Shown piece by piece: positions 11,218-20,924 of a stretch of DNA of 64,000 bases. The notes under the pieces are model-generated. The model saw nothing but the letters and a program-made list of their open reading frames with translations. It made no database searches and was not told the origin of the DNA. The stretch comes from Microbacteriaceae bacterium (GTDB taxonomy: Bacteria > Actinomycetota > Actinomycetes > Actinomycetales > Microbacteriaceae). The stretch is from positions 1-64,000 of the forward strand of contig JAIXXG010000107.1 in the NCBI GenBank assembly GCA_027490915.1. The letters are read 5' to 3'. The translations under genes and the position numbers were made by a program. Position 1 is the first letter of the stretch, and the number at the start of each line of letters is the position of its first letter.

Positions 11218-11265
11218 CTTCCCGAACTTCGGACGCGGGGTATCCCTCGTCCGAAGTTCGGGAAG
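11218..11265. repeat. Intergenic inverted repeat, 18-bp perfect arms CTTCCCGAACTTCGGACG / CGTCCGAAGTTCGGGAAG
   Basis: Read directly from sequence. Confidence 0.95.
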
Positions 11266-11326
11266 GTCTCCGACGTCTCGTCCAGCGCCCGCCGGTCCGT
11301 CCGCCCGCCGGTCCGCGCGCCGAGCT

Positions 11327-12928
11327 TTAGCCCTGCGGGCGTTCGGCCTCCGCATCCTCGCGCCGCCCCGCGACGGGCGCGGGCGTCAGCCGCAGGGTCG
11401 CGAGCAGGCCGAGGGCGAGGAACCCCGCGGCCGTATAGGCGGCGTAACGCGTGGCGTCGCTGAACGCTTCGCGCGCGGCATCGGCGACCTCGGGCGACTG
11501 CGCGTCGAGGCCGGGGATCGCTGATCCGGCGCTGTCGACCACGGCGCTCACGATGCCGTCGCGCGCCTCCGGCGGCAGGCCGGCGCTGTCGAGCCGGCTG
11601 TCGAGGGCGCTGCCGAGCGACGTGAAGAGCACGGTGCCGAGCACCGCGATGCCGAGGGCCGAGCCCACCTGCCGCGCGGTCGACTGCGTGCCGGAGGCCT
11701 GGCCGCTCGCCGCGACCGGAACATCCTGCAGCACCACGCCGGTGAGCTGCGCGGTCGCGAGCCCGACACCCATGCCGTAGACGAGCAGGCCGAGCGCGAT
11801 CGACCACCACGGGGTGTCGACCGCGATCACGAGCCCGATCAGCACGAGCCCGACGATCTCGAGCGCGATGCCGACCCGCACGATCACGACGGCCGACACG
11901 CGACCGCTGAGCGAGCCGCCCGCACCCGAGGCGAGGAACGACCCGCCCGCGAGCGCGAGCAGAATCGTTCCGGTCTGCAGCGCGTCGTACCCGAGCACGT
12001 TCTGCAGCCACAGCGGCAGCGACAGGATGATGCCGAACTCGCCCATCGACACGATGAGCGCCGCGATGTTGCCGTTGCGGAACGAGCCGATGCGCAGCAG
12101 CGAGAACGCGAGCATCGTCGACTTTCCCGCCCGCTCGCGTCGCAGCCCCCAGCGCACGAACGCGACGCCCGCGGCGACCGAGATCGCGAAGGCGATCGGC
12201 ACCGGGCTGAGGTCGAGCGGCCACACCCAGTCGCCGATCGTCAGCCCGTCGGTCGAGAGCCACCAGCCGTAGGTGCGGCCCTCGATCAGGCCGAAGACGA
12301 GGAACGCGCTCGTGATCACCGAGAGCACGGCGCCCACGCCATCGATCGACTGCGGCTTGTCGGCCTTCGTCGCCGGCACGAAGAGCATGAGACCGATCAG
12401 GATGATGATGCCGAGCGGCACGTTGATGCCGAAGGCCCACCGCCACGAGAACGCCGTGGTGAGCCACCCTCCGAGCAGGGGGCCGACCGCGGCCATGCCC
12501 CCGATCGTGGAACCCCAGACCGCGAACGCGATGCCGCGCTCGCGCCCCTGGAAGGTCGAGTTCAGGGTCGAGAGCGTCGACGGCAGGATCATCGCGCCGC
12601 CCACGCCCTGCACCACGCGGGCGAGGATCAGCGTCGAGCCCGAGTCGGCGAACGCCGCCCAGACGGAGGCGAGCATGAAGATGACCGTGCCGATGACGAG
12701 CATCCGGCGCCGCCCGAACCGGTCGCCGAGCGTGCCGAACACGAGCAGCAGGGCGGCGAAGACGAGCGTGTAGCTCTCCTGCACCCACTGCACCTCGGTC
12801 GAGGTGATGCCGAGCTCGTCGACGATCGACGGCACGGCGACGTTGACGATGGTCGAGTCGACGATGATGAGCGAGACGGCCAGGCTGATGACGAAGAGCC
12901 CGATCCAGCGGGTGCGCGGTGAGGTCAC
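11327..12928 (-). CDS. MFS transporter, DHA2/EmrB-QacA type
   Basis: 14-TM type architecture, LGDRFGRRRMLVIG, ARVVQGVGGAMILP. Confidence 0.9.
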   Translation of the reverse strand: MTSPRTRWIGLFVISLAVSLIIVDSTIVNVAVPSIVDELGITSTEVQWVQESYTLVFAALLLVFGTLGDRFGRRRMLVIGTVIFMLASVWAAFADSGSTLILARVVQGVGGAMILPSTLSTLNSTFQGRERGIAFAVWGSTIGGMAAVGPLLGGWLTTAFSWRWAFGINVPLGIIILIGLMLFVPATKADKPQSIDGVGAVLSVITSAFLVFGLIEGRTYGWWLSTDGLTIGDWVWPLDLSPVPIAFAISVAAGVAFVRWGLRRERAGKSTMLAFSLLRIGSFRNGNIAALIVSMGEFGIILSLPLWLQNVLGYDALQTGTILLALAGGSFLASGAGGSLSGRVSAVVIVRVGIALEIVGLVLIGLVIAVDTPWWSIALGLLVYGMGVGLATAQLTGVVLQDVPVAASGQASGTQSTARQVGSALGIAVLGTVLFTSLGSALDSRLDSAGLPPEARDGIVSAVVDSAGSAIPGLDAQSPEVADAAREAFSDATRYAAYTAAGFLALGLLATLRLTPAPVAGRREDAEAERPQG

Positions 12929-12937
12929 GCGCTGACG

Positions 12938-13312
12938 CTACTCCTGCGCAGCGGCCTCCGCGGCCGCGACCTGCGCGCGCACCTCGTCCATGTCGAGCCC
13001 CTTGACTGCGGTGATGACCTGCTCGAGGGCGGGCGCCGGCAGCGCGCCGGGCTGCGCGAAGACGAGGATGCCGTCGCGGAACGCCATGAGCGTCGGGATC
13101 GACCGGATGTTCGCGGCCGCCGCGAGCGCCTGCTCGGCCTCGGTGTCGACCTTGCCGAAGGTCACGTCGGGGTGCTGCTCGCTGGCCTTCTCGAAGATCG
13201 GCGCGAACATGCGGCACGGGCCGCACCACTCGGCCCAGAAGTCGACGAGGGTGATGCCCTCGCGCGTGACGGTCTGCTCGAAGTCGGCGGCGGTCAGCTC
13301 AACGGTTGCCAT
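12938..13312 (-). CDS. trxA: Thioredoxin
   Basis: LVDFWAEWCGPCRMFAP active site. Confidence 0.92.
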   Translation of the reverse strand: MATVELTAADFEQTVTREGITLVDFWAEWCGPCRMFAPIFEKASEQHPDVTFGKVDTEAEQALAAAANIRSIPTLMAFRDGILVFAQPGALPAPALEQVITAVKGLDMDEVRAQVAAAEAAAQE

Positions 13313-13460
13313 GCCCCCATCATTCCTCATGCGATAGCCCACTATGCACTTCCCCAGGTTTGTGAGGTCATCCACAAACGCTGCCCGCGCCCGCCCACGG
13401 GCGTTCGTGGCCCCGCACGACGAAACCCCGCGCCCGAGCGCCGCGGCCTACCGTGACGAC

Positions 13461-15599
13461 ATGAGCACGATCGAGACCTCGGCCCCTGCCTCTGTGCCCG
13501 AGCCGGCGCCCGCGGCGACCCCGCGCGCCGCCGCTTCGGTTCCCTCGGTGCCGTCGGCACCGGCCGCTGACACCCCCGACATCAGCGTCGACGTCGCCGC
13601 CCTGGGCCAGCAGCTGCTGGGCCGCTGGGCCGACACCCGCCGCGCCTCCCGCGAGCTCATGCGCGACCCCGCCTTCCACCGCGACCCGAGCCTCGGCATG
13701 GCCGAGCACCGCGAGCGCGTCCTCGGCCAGCTGAAGCTGCTCGTCGAGCGCGGCGAGGTGCACCGCGCCTTCCCCGCGGCCTTCGGCGGCCACGACGACC
13801 ACGGCGGCTTCATCGCGAGCTTCGAAGAACTGCTGCTCGGCGACCCGAGCATGCAGATCAAGTCGGGCGTGCAGTGGGGCCTCTACGCCTCGGCGATCCT
13901 GCACCTCGGCACCGCCCCGCACCACGAGGCCTGGCTGCCCGACGCCCTCACCCTCGCGACGCCCGGCGCGTTCGCCATGACCGAGACCGGTCACGGCAGC
14001 GACGTCTCGGCGATCGGCACGACGGCCACGTACGACGCCGCCACCGATGAGTGGGTCATCCACACGCCGTTCCGCGCCGCGTGGAAGGACTACCTCGGCA
14101 ATGCCGCGCTGCACGGCCGCTCGGCCGTCGTCTTCGCGCAGCTCATCACGCGCAACGTCAACCACGGCGTGCACGCGTTCTACGTTCCGCTGCGCGATGA
14201 GAAGGGCGCCTTCCTGCCGGGCATCGGCGGTGAGGATGACGGGCTCAAGGGCGGGCTCAACGGCATCGACAACGGCCGCCTGCACTTCACGACCGTGCGC
14301 GTTCCGCGCACCAACCTGCTCAACCGCTACGGCAGCGTCGACGAGAACGGCGTCTACACCTCCCCGATCGAGAGCCCCGGCCGCCGCTTCTTCACGATGC
14401 TCGGCACGCTCGTGCAGGGGCGCGTCTCGCTCGACGGCGCGGTCACCGTCGCGAGCAAGCTCGCCATGACCATCGCGATCCGCTACGGCTCCGAGCGGCG
14501 GCAGTTCGCCGGCGGCGACCGCGACGAGGTCGTGCTGCTCGACTACCAGCGCCACCAGCGCCGCCTGCTGCCGCGGCTCGCGCAGACCTACGCCATGTCG
14601 TTCGCGCACGAGGTGTTCCTCGAGAAGTTCGACGCCGTGTTCTCGGGGCGCACCGATACGGATGCGGACCGCGAAGACCTCGAGACCCTCGCCGCGGCGC
14701 TCAAGCCGCTGAGCACCTGGGCGGCCCTCGACATCATCCAGGAGGCGCGCGAGGCGTGCGGCGGCCAGGGCTTCCTCGCCGAGAACCGGCTCGTGCAGCT
14801 GCGCGCCGACCTCGACATCTACGCGACGTTCGAGGGCGACAACAACGTGCTGCTGCAGCTCGTCGCCAAGCGCCTGCTCACCGACTACTCGCGCGCCTTC
14901 AGCCGTGCCGACGCGGGCGTCATGGCGCACTACGTCGCCGGGCAGGTCAACGAGGCCGTCGTCAACCGCTCGGGTCTGCGACGGCTCGCCCAGTCGGTCG
15001 TCGACGTCGGCTCGACCGCCCGGTCGGTGGGCTACGTGCGCGATACCGAATCGCAGCGGCAGCTGCTGACCGACCGGGTCGAGACGATGGTGGCTGAGCT
15101 GGCGGGCAAGCTGCGCCCCGCATCCCGCATGCCGCGCGAGGAGGGCGCCGCCCTCTTCAACCGCCACCAGAACGCGCTCATCGAGACGGCGCGCGCGCAC
15201 GGCGAGCTGCTGCAGTGGGAGGCCTTCACCGAGGCGCTCGAGCACGTCAAGCACGCGGGCACGCGGCAGGTGCTGACCTGGCTGCGCGACCTCTTCGGGC
15301 TCGGGCTCATCGAGAAGAACCTGGCCTGGTACGTCATCCACGGGCGGCTCAGCGACCACCGCGCGCAGGCGATCACCGACTACATCGACGACCGCCTGCT
15401 GCCGCGCCTGCGGCCGCACGCGCTCGCGCTGACCGAGGCGTTCGAGCTGGCGCCCGAGCACATCCGCGCCGAGATCGCGACGGGCGTCGAGGGCGAGCGC
15501 CAGGCCGAGGCCCGCGCGCACTACGCCGACCTCGCGGCCCGCGGGCTTGCGCCGATCGACGAGAAAGACCTGATGGCCGCGAAGAAGGCCCGCGGCTAG
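13461..15599 (+). CDS. Acyl-CoA dehydrogenase/oxidase family protein
   Basis: AMTETGHGSDVSAIGTTATYD, EACGGQGFLAENRL, about 700 aa acyl-CoA oxidase-like length; ATG at 13461. Confidence 0.85.
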   Translation: MSTIETSAPASVPEPAPAATPRAAASVPSVPSAPAADTPDISVDVAALGQQLLGRWADTRRASRELMRDPAFHRDPSLGMAEHRERVLGQLKLLVERGEVHRAFPAAFGGHDDHGGFIASFEELLLGDPSMQIKSGVQWGLYASAILHLGTAPHHEAWLPDALTLATPGAFAMTETGHGSDVSAIGTTATYDAATDEWVIHTPFRAAWKDYLGNAALHGRSAVVFAQLITRNVNHGVHAFYVPLRDEKGAFLPGIGGEDDGLKGGLNGIDNGRLHFTTVRVPRTNLLNRYGSVDENGVYTSPIESPGRRFFTMLGTLVQGRVSLDGAVTVASKLAMTIAIRYGSERRQFAGGDRDEVVLLDYQRHQRRLLPRLAQTYAMSFAHEVFLEKFDAVFSGRTDTDADREDLETLAAALKPLSTWAALDIIQEAREACGGQGFLAENRLVQLRADLDIYATFEGDNNVLLQLVAKRLLTDYSRAFSRADAGVMAHYVAGQVNEAVVNRSGLRRLAQSVVDVGSTARSVGYVRDTESQRQLLTDRVETMVAELAGKLRPASRMPREEGAALFNRHQNALIETARAHGELLQWEAFTEALEHVKHAGTRQVLTWLRDLFGLGLIEKNLAWYVIHGRLSDHRAQAITDYIDDRLLPRLRPHALALTEAFELAPEHIRAEIATGVEGERQAEARAHYADLAARGLAPIDEKDLMAAKKARG

Positions 15600-15636
15600 C
15601 CTCCGTTCGCGCGTGCTGCGGGCGTAGGGTCGGGGC

Positions 15637-16134
15637 ATGGATGCTGACCCCGAGCCCGCCGCCTTCCGCCTGCACCCGGCCGCGGCCTGGGCGCTCGTCG
15701 GTGCGCAGTTCGTCTTCCTGATCCTGCTCGGCTTCCTGCCGTGGGGCAGCCTGTGGCCGCGCGAGGTCGCCACCATCGTGATCGGGCTTGCCCTCGTGGC
15801 ACTCGGCGTGGGCATCGCGCTCGCGGCCGGCGCAGGGCTGGGCCGCACGCTCACCCCCAGCCCGATTCCGAAGGCCGACGGGCAGCTCGTCACGAGCGGC
15901 GTGTACGGGCTCGTGCGGCACCCCATCTACTCGGGGCTGCTCGTGCTGGGCCTCGGTCTGCTCGTCATCGGGGCCTCGGTGCTGCACGCGCTCGCCTGGG
16001 TCGCGCTGATGAGCGTGCTCATGGCGAAGGCTCGGCTCGAGGAGCGCATGCTGCTCGACCAGTACGCCGACTACGGCGCCTACGCCGCGCGGGTCGGGCG
16101 GCTCGTGCCGGGCATCGGGCGGATGCGCTCGTGA
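15637..16134 (+). CDS. Isoprenylcysteine carboxylmethyltransferase-like membrane protein
   Basis: LVTSGVYGLVRHPIYSGLLVLGLG motif. Confidence 0.85.
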   Translation: MDADPEPAAFRLHPAAAWALVGAQFVFLILLGFLPWGSLWPREVATIVIGLALVALGVGIALAAGAGLGRTLTPSPIPKADGQLVTSGVYGLVRHPIYSGLLVLGLGLLVIGASVLHALAWVALMSVLMAKARLEERMLLDQYADYGAYAARVGRLVPGIGRMRS

Positions 16135-16880
16135 CCGGCGCCGTGCAGAGCGCCCTGACCGACGTCGAGATCCCGCAGCCGGGCGACCCGCGCGGCGGGG
16201 TGCTGACCGGGGTGCTGGGGGTTCCGCGCGGGGCGGGGCCGCATCCCGCGCTCGTCGTCGTGCACGAGGTGTTCGGCATCGACGCGTCGATGCGCGACCA
16301 CCTCGAGCGGCTCGTCGGTCTCGGGTACGTCGTGCTGATGCCGAACCTCTTCAGCCGCGGAGGTGCGCGGCGCTGCCTCACGGCGACGTTCCGCGCGCTG
16401 CGGGCGGGCACCGGCCCGGCCTTCGACGACATCGAGGCCGCCCGGCGCATGCTGCTCGAGCGCGACGACACGGATGACCGCGCGGGCGTCATCGGCTTCT
16501 GCATGGGCGGGGGCTTCGCGCTGCTGCTGGCCGGTTCGGGCGGCTACGGTGCCGCATCCGTCAATTACGGGATGCTCCCGGCCGATCTCGACGATGCCCT
16601 CGACGGTGCCTGCCCCATCGTCGGCACCTTCGGCGGGCGCGACCGCACGCTGCCCGGCGCGGCGGCGAAACTGGAGGCGGCGCTCGCGGCCCGCGGCATC
16701 GACCACGACGTGCACGAGTACCCGGATGCCGGGCACGCGTTCCTCAACCGGCATGACGCGGGCCCCGCGCTCGTGCGGGTGCTCATGAAGCCGATGATGG
16801 GCGGCGGTCACCGCCCGGCCGAGGCCGAGGATGCGTGGGGCCGCATCGACCGCTTCTTCCGGCGGTACCTCGCGGCCTAG
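16131..16880 (+). CDS. Dienelactone hydrolase family protein
   Basis: VVVHEVFGIDASMRDHLERL, GFCMGGGFALLLA nucleophile, PDAGHAF; GTG overlaps upstream stop. Confidence 0.9.
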   Translation: MTGAVQSALTDVEIPQPGDPRGGVLTGVLGVPRGAGPHPALVVVHEVFGIDASMRDHLERLVGLGYVVLMPNLFSRGGARRCLTATFRALRAGTGPAFDDIEAARRMLLERDDTDDRAGVIGFCMGGGFALLLAGSGGYGAASVNYGMLPADLDDALDGACPIVGTFGGRDRTLPGAAAKLEAALAARGIDHDVHEYPDAGHAFLNRHDAGPALVRVLMKPMMGGGHRPAEAEDAWGRIDRFFRRYLAA

Positions 16881-16909
16881 GCGCCGCGCGAGGAGCGGCG
16901 CCGATTCGG

Positions 16910-17170
16910 CTAGACCGACAGCTTCTCGCGCACGGCGTCGTCGCTCGGCTCGACGAGGTGCGAGCCGTCGGGGAAGACGACGACCGGGATGTTCGTGCGG
17001 CCGCTGATCGCCTGCGCCTGTGCGGCGGCCTCGGCCGAGGCTTCGACGTCGACCTTCGTCCACTCGACGCCGAGGTGGTTGAGCAGCGCCTCGGTGCGGC
17101 GGCAGTCGCGGCACCAGTCGGCGCCGTACATGGTGATCGTTCCGGGGGCAGGGGCCAGAGCATCCGTCAT
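16910..17170 (-). CDS. Glutaredoxin/mycoredoxin-like protein with CRDC active site
   Basis: ITMYGADWCRDCRRTEALL, NIPVVVFPDGSHLVEPS. Confidence 0.85.
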   Translation of the reverse strand: MTDALAPAPGTITMYGADWCRDCRRTEALLNHLGVEWTKVDVEASAEAAAQAQAISGRTNIPVVVFPDGSHLVEPSDDAVREKLSV

Positions 17171-17229
17171 ACCGACAGTCAACCAGGCTCGCCTTCCCGT
17201 TGTTCCCGTGTCTTCCTAGACTGAGCGAC

Positions 17230-18327
17230 ATGACCACCCCCGCCACGGATGCTCCTGCCGAGCATCCGCCCACCCGCACCTCGGTCGACGTCGAGTCGGA
17301 GGCCTTCGCGGTCGCCATCGCCGTCGCGCTCGTCACCGCCATCGTCGGCGGGTTTCTCTTCGCGGGCACGAATCCGCCGATCTGGGGCGGCATCTCGCTG
17401 GGCGTCGCGGCTGCCGGGTCGATCCTCATCGCCGGGGTGATCGTGGCCTACGTCGGCTACTGGCGCAGCCGCACGGTCGACGGGCAGCAGTGGCGGCTCG
17501 AGCTGAAGTCGTGGAAGTTCATCGTCGACGCCACGACGGTCGCCTTCGTGCACGCGGTGCTGGCGGTGCTCGCCGCGATCGCCGTCTTCCTGCTGCTGCA
17601 GCGCAGCTTCCAGGGCCTGACGCTCGACCCGCCGTTCACGACGGTGGCGCTCGCGCTCGTGACGGCGCTCGCCGCCTACTGGATCTACCTCTCGGTGTCG
17701 TCGATCACGACGCCGAAGATGTCGAGCCTGCTCGTGCTCTTCATGACCTTCGGCACGCTGACGGCCATGGCCACGTCGAGCGACCCGAAGTGGTGGGAGT
17801 ACCACTTCAGCCAGCTCGGCACGTTCGGCGACCGGTCGAGCAGCCTGTTCAACCTGACGCTCATCATCGCCGGATTCTTCGTGACCACGTTCGCGCTGTA
17901 CCTGCAGCGCGACCTGCAGGTGCTCGTCGACCGGCGCGTGCTGCTGAACCCGAAGGCCCCGCGCTTCGTGTCGGTGACGTTCGTCGTGATGGGCGTGATG
18001 CTCGCGTGCGTCGGCATCTTCCCGCTGACGGTGAGCGTGCTGCTGCACAACGTCTCGGCCTCGGGCATGGCCGTCACCTTCCTGGTGCTGCTGTTCTCGT
18101 CGCCCCGCGTCTTGAAGGGGCTGCCGGGCCGGTTCTTCCTGGTGTCGGCGGGCTTCGCGGTGGCGCTGATCTTTGGCGCCCTGCTGTTCGAGCCGATCGG
18201 CTACTACAACCTCACCGCCTTCGAGCTGGTCGCCTTCGCGATCATCTTCGCCTGGATCGCCATCTTCATCCGCTACATCAGCGCCCTCACCGAGCAGACC
18301 GCCTATCGAGCGGAGGCTCGCGCATGA
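17230..18327 (+). CDS. Hypothetical membrane protein, DUF998-like
   Basis: Multiple TM helices; ATG 17230 with TAGACT 7 nt upstream. Confidence 0.7.
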   Translation: MTTPATDAPAEHPPTRTSVDVESEAFAVAIAVALVTAIVGGFLFAGTNPPIWGGISLGVAAAGSILIAGVIVAYVGYWRSRTVDGQQWRLELKSWKFIVDATTVAFVHAVLAVLAAIAVFLLLQRSFQGLTLDPPFTTVALALVTALAAYWIYLSVSSITTPKMSSLLVLFMTFGTLTAMATSSDPKWWEYHFSQLGTFGDRSSSLFNLTLIIAGFFVTTFALYLQRDLQVLVDRRVLLNPKAPRFVSVTFVVMGVMLACVGIFPLTVSVLLHNVSASGMAVTFLVLLFSSPRVLKGLPGRFFLVSAGFAVALIFGALLFEPIGYYNLTAFELVAFAIIFAWIAIFIRYISALTEQTAYRAEARA

Positions 18328-18758
18328 CCCCCTCCGCTCTTGGCGCCTTCGGCGAACCCTCGTCGACCGCCGCCCACTACGCCGCGAAGCTCGCGGTCGA
18401 GACCGACGCCTCCGACGTGTGGGCCGCGCGCCAGGCCGGTGAGGTGTTCCACCTCGTCGACGTGCGCGGGCAGGCCGCGTGGGATCAAGGGCATGCGGCC
18501 GGAGCGCTGCACATCCCGCGGCAGCAGCTGGCCGAGCGGGTCGCCGAGCTCGGCGAGGGCATCCCGGTCGTCGTCTACTGCTGGTCGCCCGGCTGCAACG
18601 GCGGCGCGAAAGCCGCGCTCGAGCTCGCCCGCCTCGGGGTACCGGTGAAGGAGATGATCGGCGGCTTCGAGTACTGGGCGCGCGAGGGGTATCCGGTCGA
18701 GGATGCCCGGGGCGCGGTCGTGCGCCCGATCGACCCGCTCACCAACGTGGTCGACTAG
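18324..18758 (+). CDS. Rhodanese-like domain protein
   Basis: VFHLVDVRGQAAWDQGHAAGALHIPRQQL, VYCWSPGCNGGAKAALEL. Confidence 0.9.
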   Translation: MTPSALGAFGEPSSTAAHYAAKLAVETDASDVWAARQAGEVFHLVDVRGQAAWDQGHAAGALHIPRQQLAERVAELGEGIPVVVYCWSPGCNGGAKAALELARLGVPVKEMIGGFEYWAREGYPVEDARGAVVRPIDPLTNVVD

Positions 18759-19843
18759 CTGCCGATCGCACTCTCTCGGTGGTTGCTCCGGCGGCGAGCA
18801 CCGACCATCAGGGCGACACCGGCCGCGAGCGTGATGACCGCGGCCACGCTTCCGACGACGACAATCGTCGCGTCGGTGCCCGTGTCGGCGAGTGCCGGCG
18901 TCGTGATCACGATCGTGTAGGTGCGCGTCTCGCCGTTGCTAGCCGTGACGGTGATCGTCAGCGTGGTGCTGCCGCCCGCGAGTGGCACCGGACCGACCGT
19001 CGTGCCGGTGACCGTGACGGGGGTTCCGCCCACCGAGGCGGTGATCGACGCGCCCTGCTCGACCGGGGTGACGGTGAACGTCGGGGTGCTGCCCGCCGGC
19101 ACGGCCAGGTTGTAGCTCGTTGTGCCGCTCACGAAGGCGGGCGAGAGGGTACCGGTCGACGGCACGAGTGCCTCGAGCGACGTGCGCGAGATCGGGGCAC
19201 CCGGCACCGGGTACGAACCGAGCGCGTCGACGTCGGCGACAGCGCGCCCGCCGGAGCAGATGTTGAAGCCGACCAACGGGGTCGAGGTGACCGACTGTCC
19301 GGCGACGAGCACGCCCGCCGTGGAGAAGAAGTTGCCGTAGTCGCTCGGGAACGAGGCGTGCAAGAAGCCCTCATCCGCCAGCCCGTACAGCTGCCCAGCC
19401 CCGGCGAAGCGTTCCTCCGTCGTCCATCCCCCGAGCGGCTCGGTGATCCATGCCGACCCGTCGTAGCGAACCTCGTCGCCGTCCGGGGTGAAGCGGGCGA
19501 TCGCCCACGGGTGGCCGATGTCACCGGAGGGCACGATCGCCAGATAGTCGTCGCCGATGTCGACGGGAGAGCCGGTCGGTTCGCTGTACGGGTACGACGC
19601 ACTCAGCTCGCCCGGGTTGACCGTCACCGTCCAGGGCGACAGGTCGGAGTCAGAGGTGCACGGCGGATACGCGGGCACACGCTGCACCGGGAAGACCTGG
19701 TCGATGCCGAACTGCCCGTTCAGCAGTCCCGTCGTGGGTGCCGCCGACACCGGCCCCGCGAGCAGCAGCGATCCGGCGAGCGAGCCGATAACGAGAGCGG
19801 CGGCGCCCCAACGGCGACGTGGCGACACGGTGATGAGAGACAT
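18755..19843 (-). CDS. Secreted surface protein with LAxTG-type C-terminal anchor
   Basis: Signal peptide, cadherin-like beta-sandwich motif (FVSGTTSYNLAVPAGSTPTFTVTP), LADTGTD + TM + Arg-rich tail. Confidence 0.8.
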   Translation of the reverse strand: MSLITVSPRRRWGAAALVIGSLAGSLLLAGPVSAAPTTGLLNGQFGIDQVFPVQRVPAYPPCTSDSDLSPWTVTVNPGELSASYPYSEPTGSPVDIGDDYLAIVPSGDIGHPWAIARFTPDGDEVRYDGSAWITEPLGGWTTEERFAGAGQLYGLADEGFLHASFPSDYGNFFSTAGVLVAGQSVTSTPLVGFNICSGGRAVADVDALGSYPVPGAPISRTSLEALVPSTGTLSPAFVSGTTSYNLAVPAGSTPTFTVTPVEQGASITASVGGTPVTVTGTTVGPVPLAGGSTTLTITVTASNGETRTYTIVITTPALADTGTDATIVVVGSVAAVITLAAGVALMVGARRRSNHRESAIGS

Positions 19844-19942
19844 GCGACCCCTTGACGATCCGGATGCGCCCGCCCCCAATCGACACGACGCGAACTCACT
19901 GTATCGAGTCAGGGCGCTCGCAGAGGCACCCCCGAGTGGGGT

Positions 19943-20734
19943 TCAGCCGAGCAGCGCCTGCACCCCGATGGTCAGCAGGGGCGCCGCGATGAGCGCGGGC
20001 AGCATGTCGGCCACCGACACCGCGCGCACGTTGAGCAGGCGCAGGCCGACGCCGAGCAGCAGCACCCCGCCCGTCGCGGTGAGGGCGGCGATCGCCGCGC
20101 CCGACATCACGGTGCCGAGGAAGAACGCGAGCACGGTCAGCAGCCCCTGCCAGATGCCGACCGGGATCGCCGAGAACGCGACCCCCCAGCCGAGCGAGGC
20201 GGCGAAGGCGACGGCCGCGAAGCCGTCGAGGGTCGACTTGAGCGCGAGCTGGTCGATGCCCTGGCCGGTGCCGTCCTGAAACGCTCCGAGAATGGCGAGC
20301 GGCCCGATCGCGAACACGAGCGACGCATCCACGAACCCGGTGATGAAGCGGTCGCGACCCGTGAGGGCGAGCGGGGCGCCATCGGGATGCTCGACGCGGG
20401 CATCCCGTGCGGCAGGCCGCGTGAACCGACGCTGCAGCCAGCCGCCGAAACGCTCGAGCCGCGCCTCGATGCCGGCGAGCGAGCCGACGATGCTGCCGAT
20501 CAGCAGGGCGCCGATGACGACGAGGAAGGTGCCGCCGGCGCCGACCGCGCCGACGAAGTCGGGGTCGCTGAGGGCCACGAGGTTGAGGCCGCCGAGCACG
20601 ATCGTGATGAGCCCGAGCGCGTCGGTGACGACGCGGTTGGTGCGCTCGGGCAGGCGGTTGCCGATGAGCACGCCGATCGCGGCGCCGACGACGATGGTGG
20701 CGATGTTGAGCAGGGTGCCGAGGCCGACGATCAC
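19943..20734 (-). CDS. DUF554 family membrane protein
   Basis: GLGTLLNIATIVVGAAIGVLIGNRLPERTNRVVTDALGLITIVLGG; GTG at 20734. Confidence 0.85.
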   Translation of the reverse strand: MIVGLGTLLNIATIVVGAAIGVLIGNRLPERTNRVVTDALGLITIVLGGLNLVALSDPDFVGAVGAGGTFLVVIGALLIGSIVGSLAGIEARLERFGGWLQRRFTRPAARDARVEHPDGAPLALTGRDRFITGFVDASLVFAIGPLAILGAFQDGTGQGIDQLALKSTLDGFAAVAFAASLGWGVAFSAIPVGIWQGLLTVLAFFLGTVMSGAAIAALTATGGVLLLGVGLRLLNVRAVSVADMLPALIAAPLLTIGVQALLG

Positions 20735-20794
20735 CGGTTCAGCGTAGCCGCGCTGCGCGGCTTGTTCGCGCCCGAACGGAGCGACACCAGGGCT

Positions 20795-20863
20795 CAGCCC
20801 CTTCCAGATCTGCGGATCATCATGAGTCGCATTCAGAACCATCCGCAGATCTGGAAGCGGCTG
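20795..20863. repeat. Intergenic inverted repeat, 23-bp arms with 1 mismatch (core CTTCCAGATCTGCGGAT perfect)
   Basis: Read directly from sequence. Confidence 0.95.
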
Positions 20864-20924
20864 GAACCATGACCCGCATCGCGCAACGCTCGCCTGCGCT
20901 CGCCGGCCCACATAGGGTGGCGCC

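Noticed and set aside
11013-13229. 738-aa minus-strand ORF
   Set aside because: Mostly out-of-frame reading of the MFS gene plus the palindromic spacer
13368-15926. 852-aa minus-strand ORF
   Set aside because: Antisense to a clear acyl-CoA dehydrogenase; Arg/Ala/Gly-rich low-complexity translation typical of high-GC shadow ORFs
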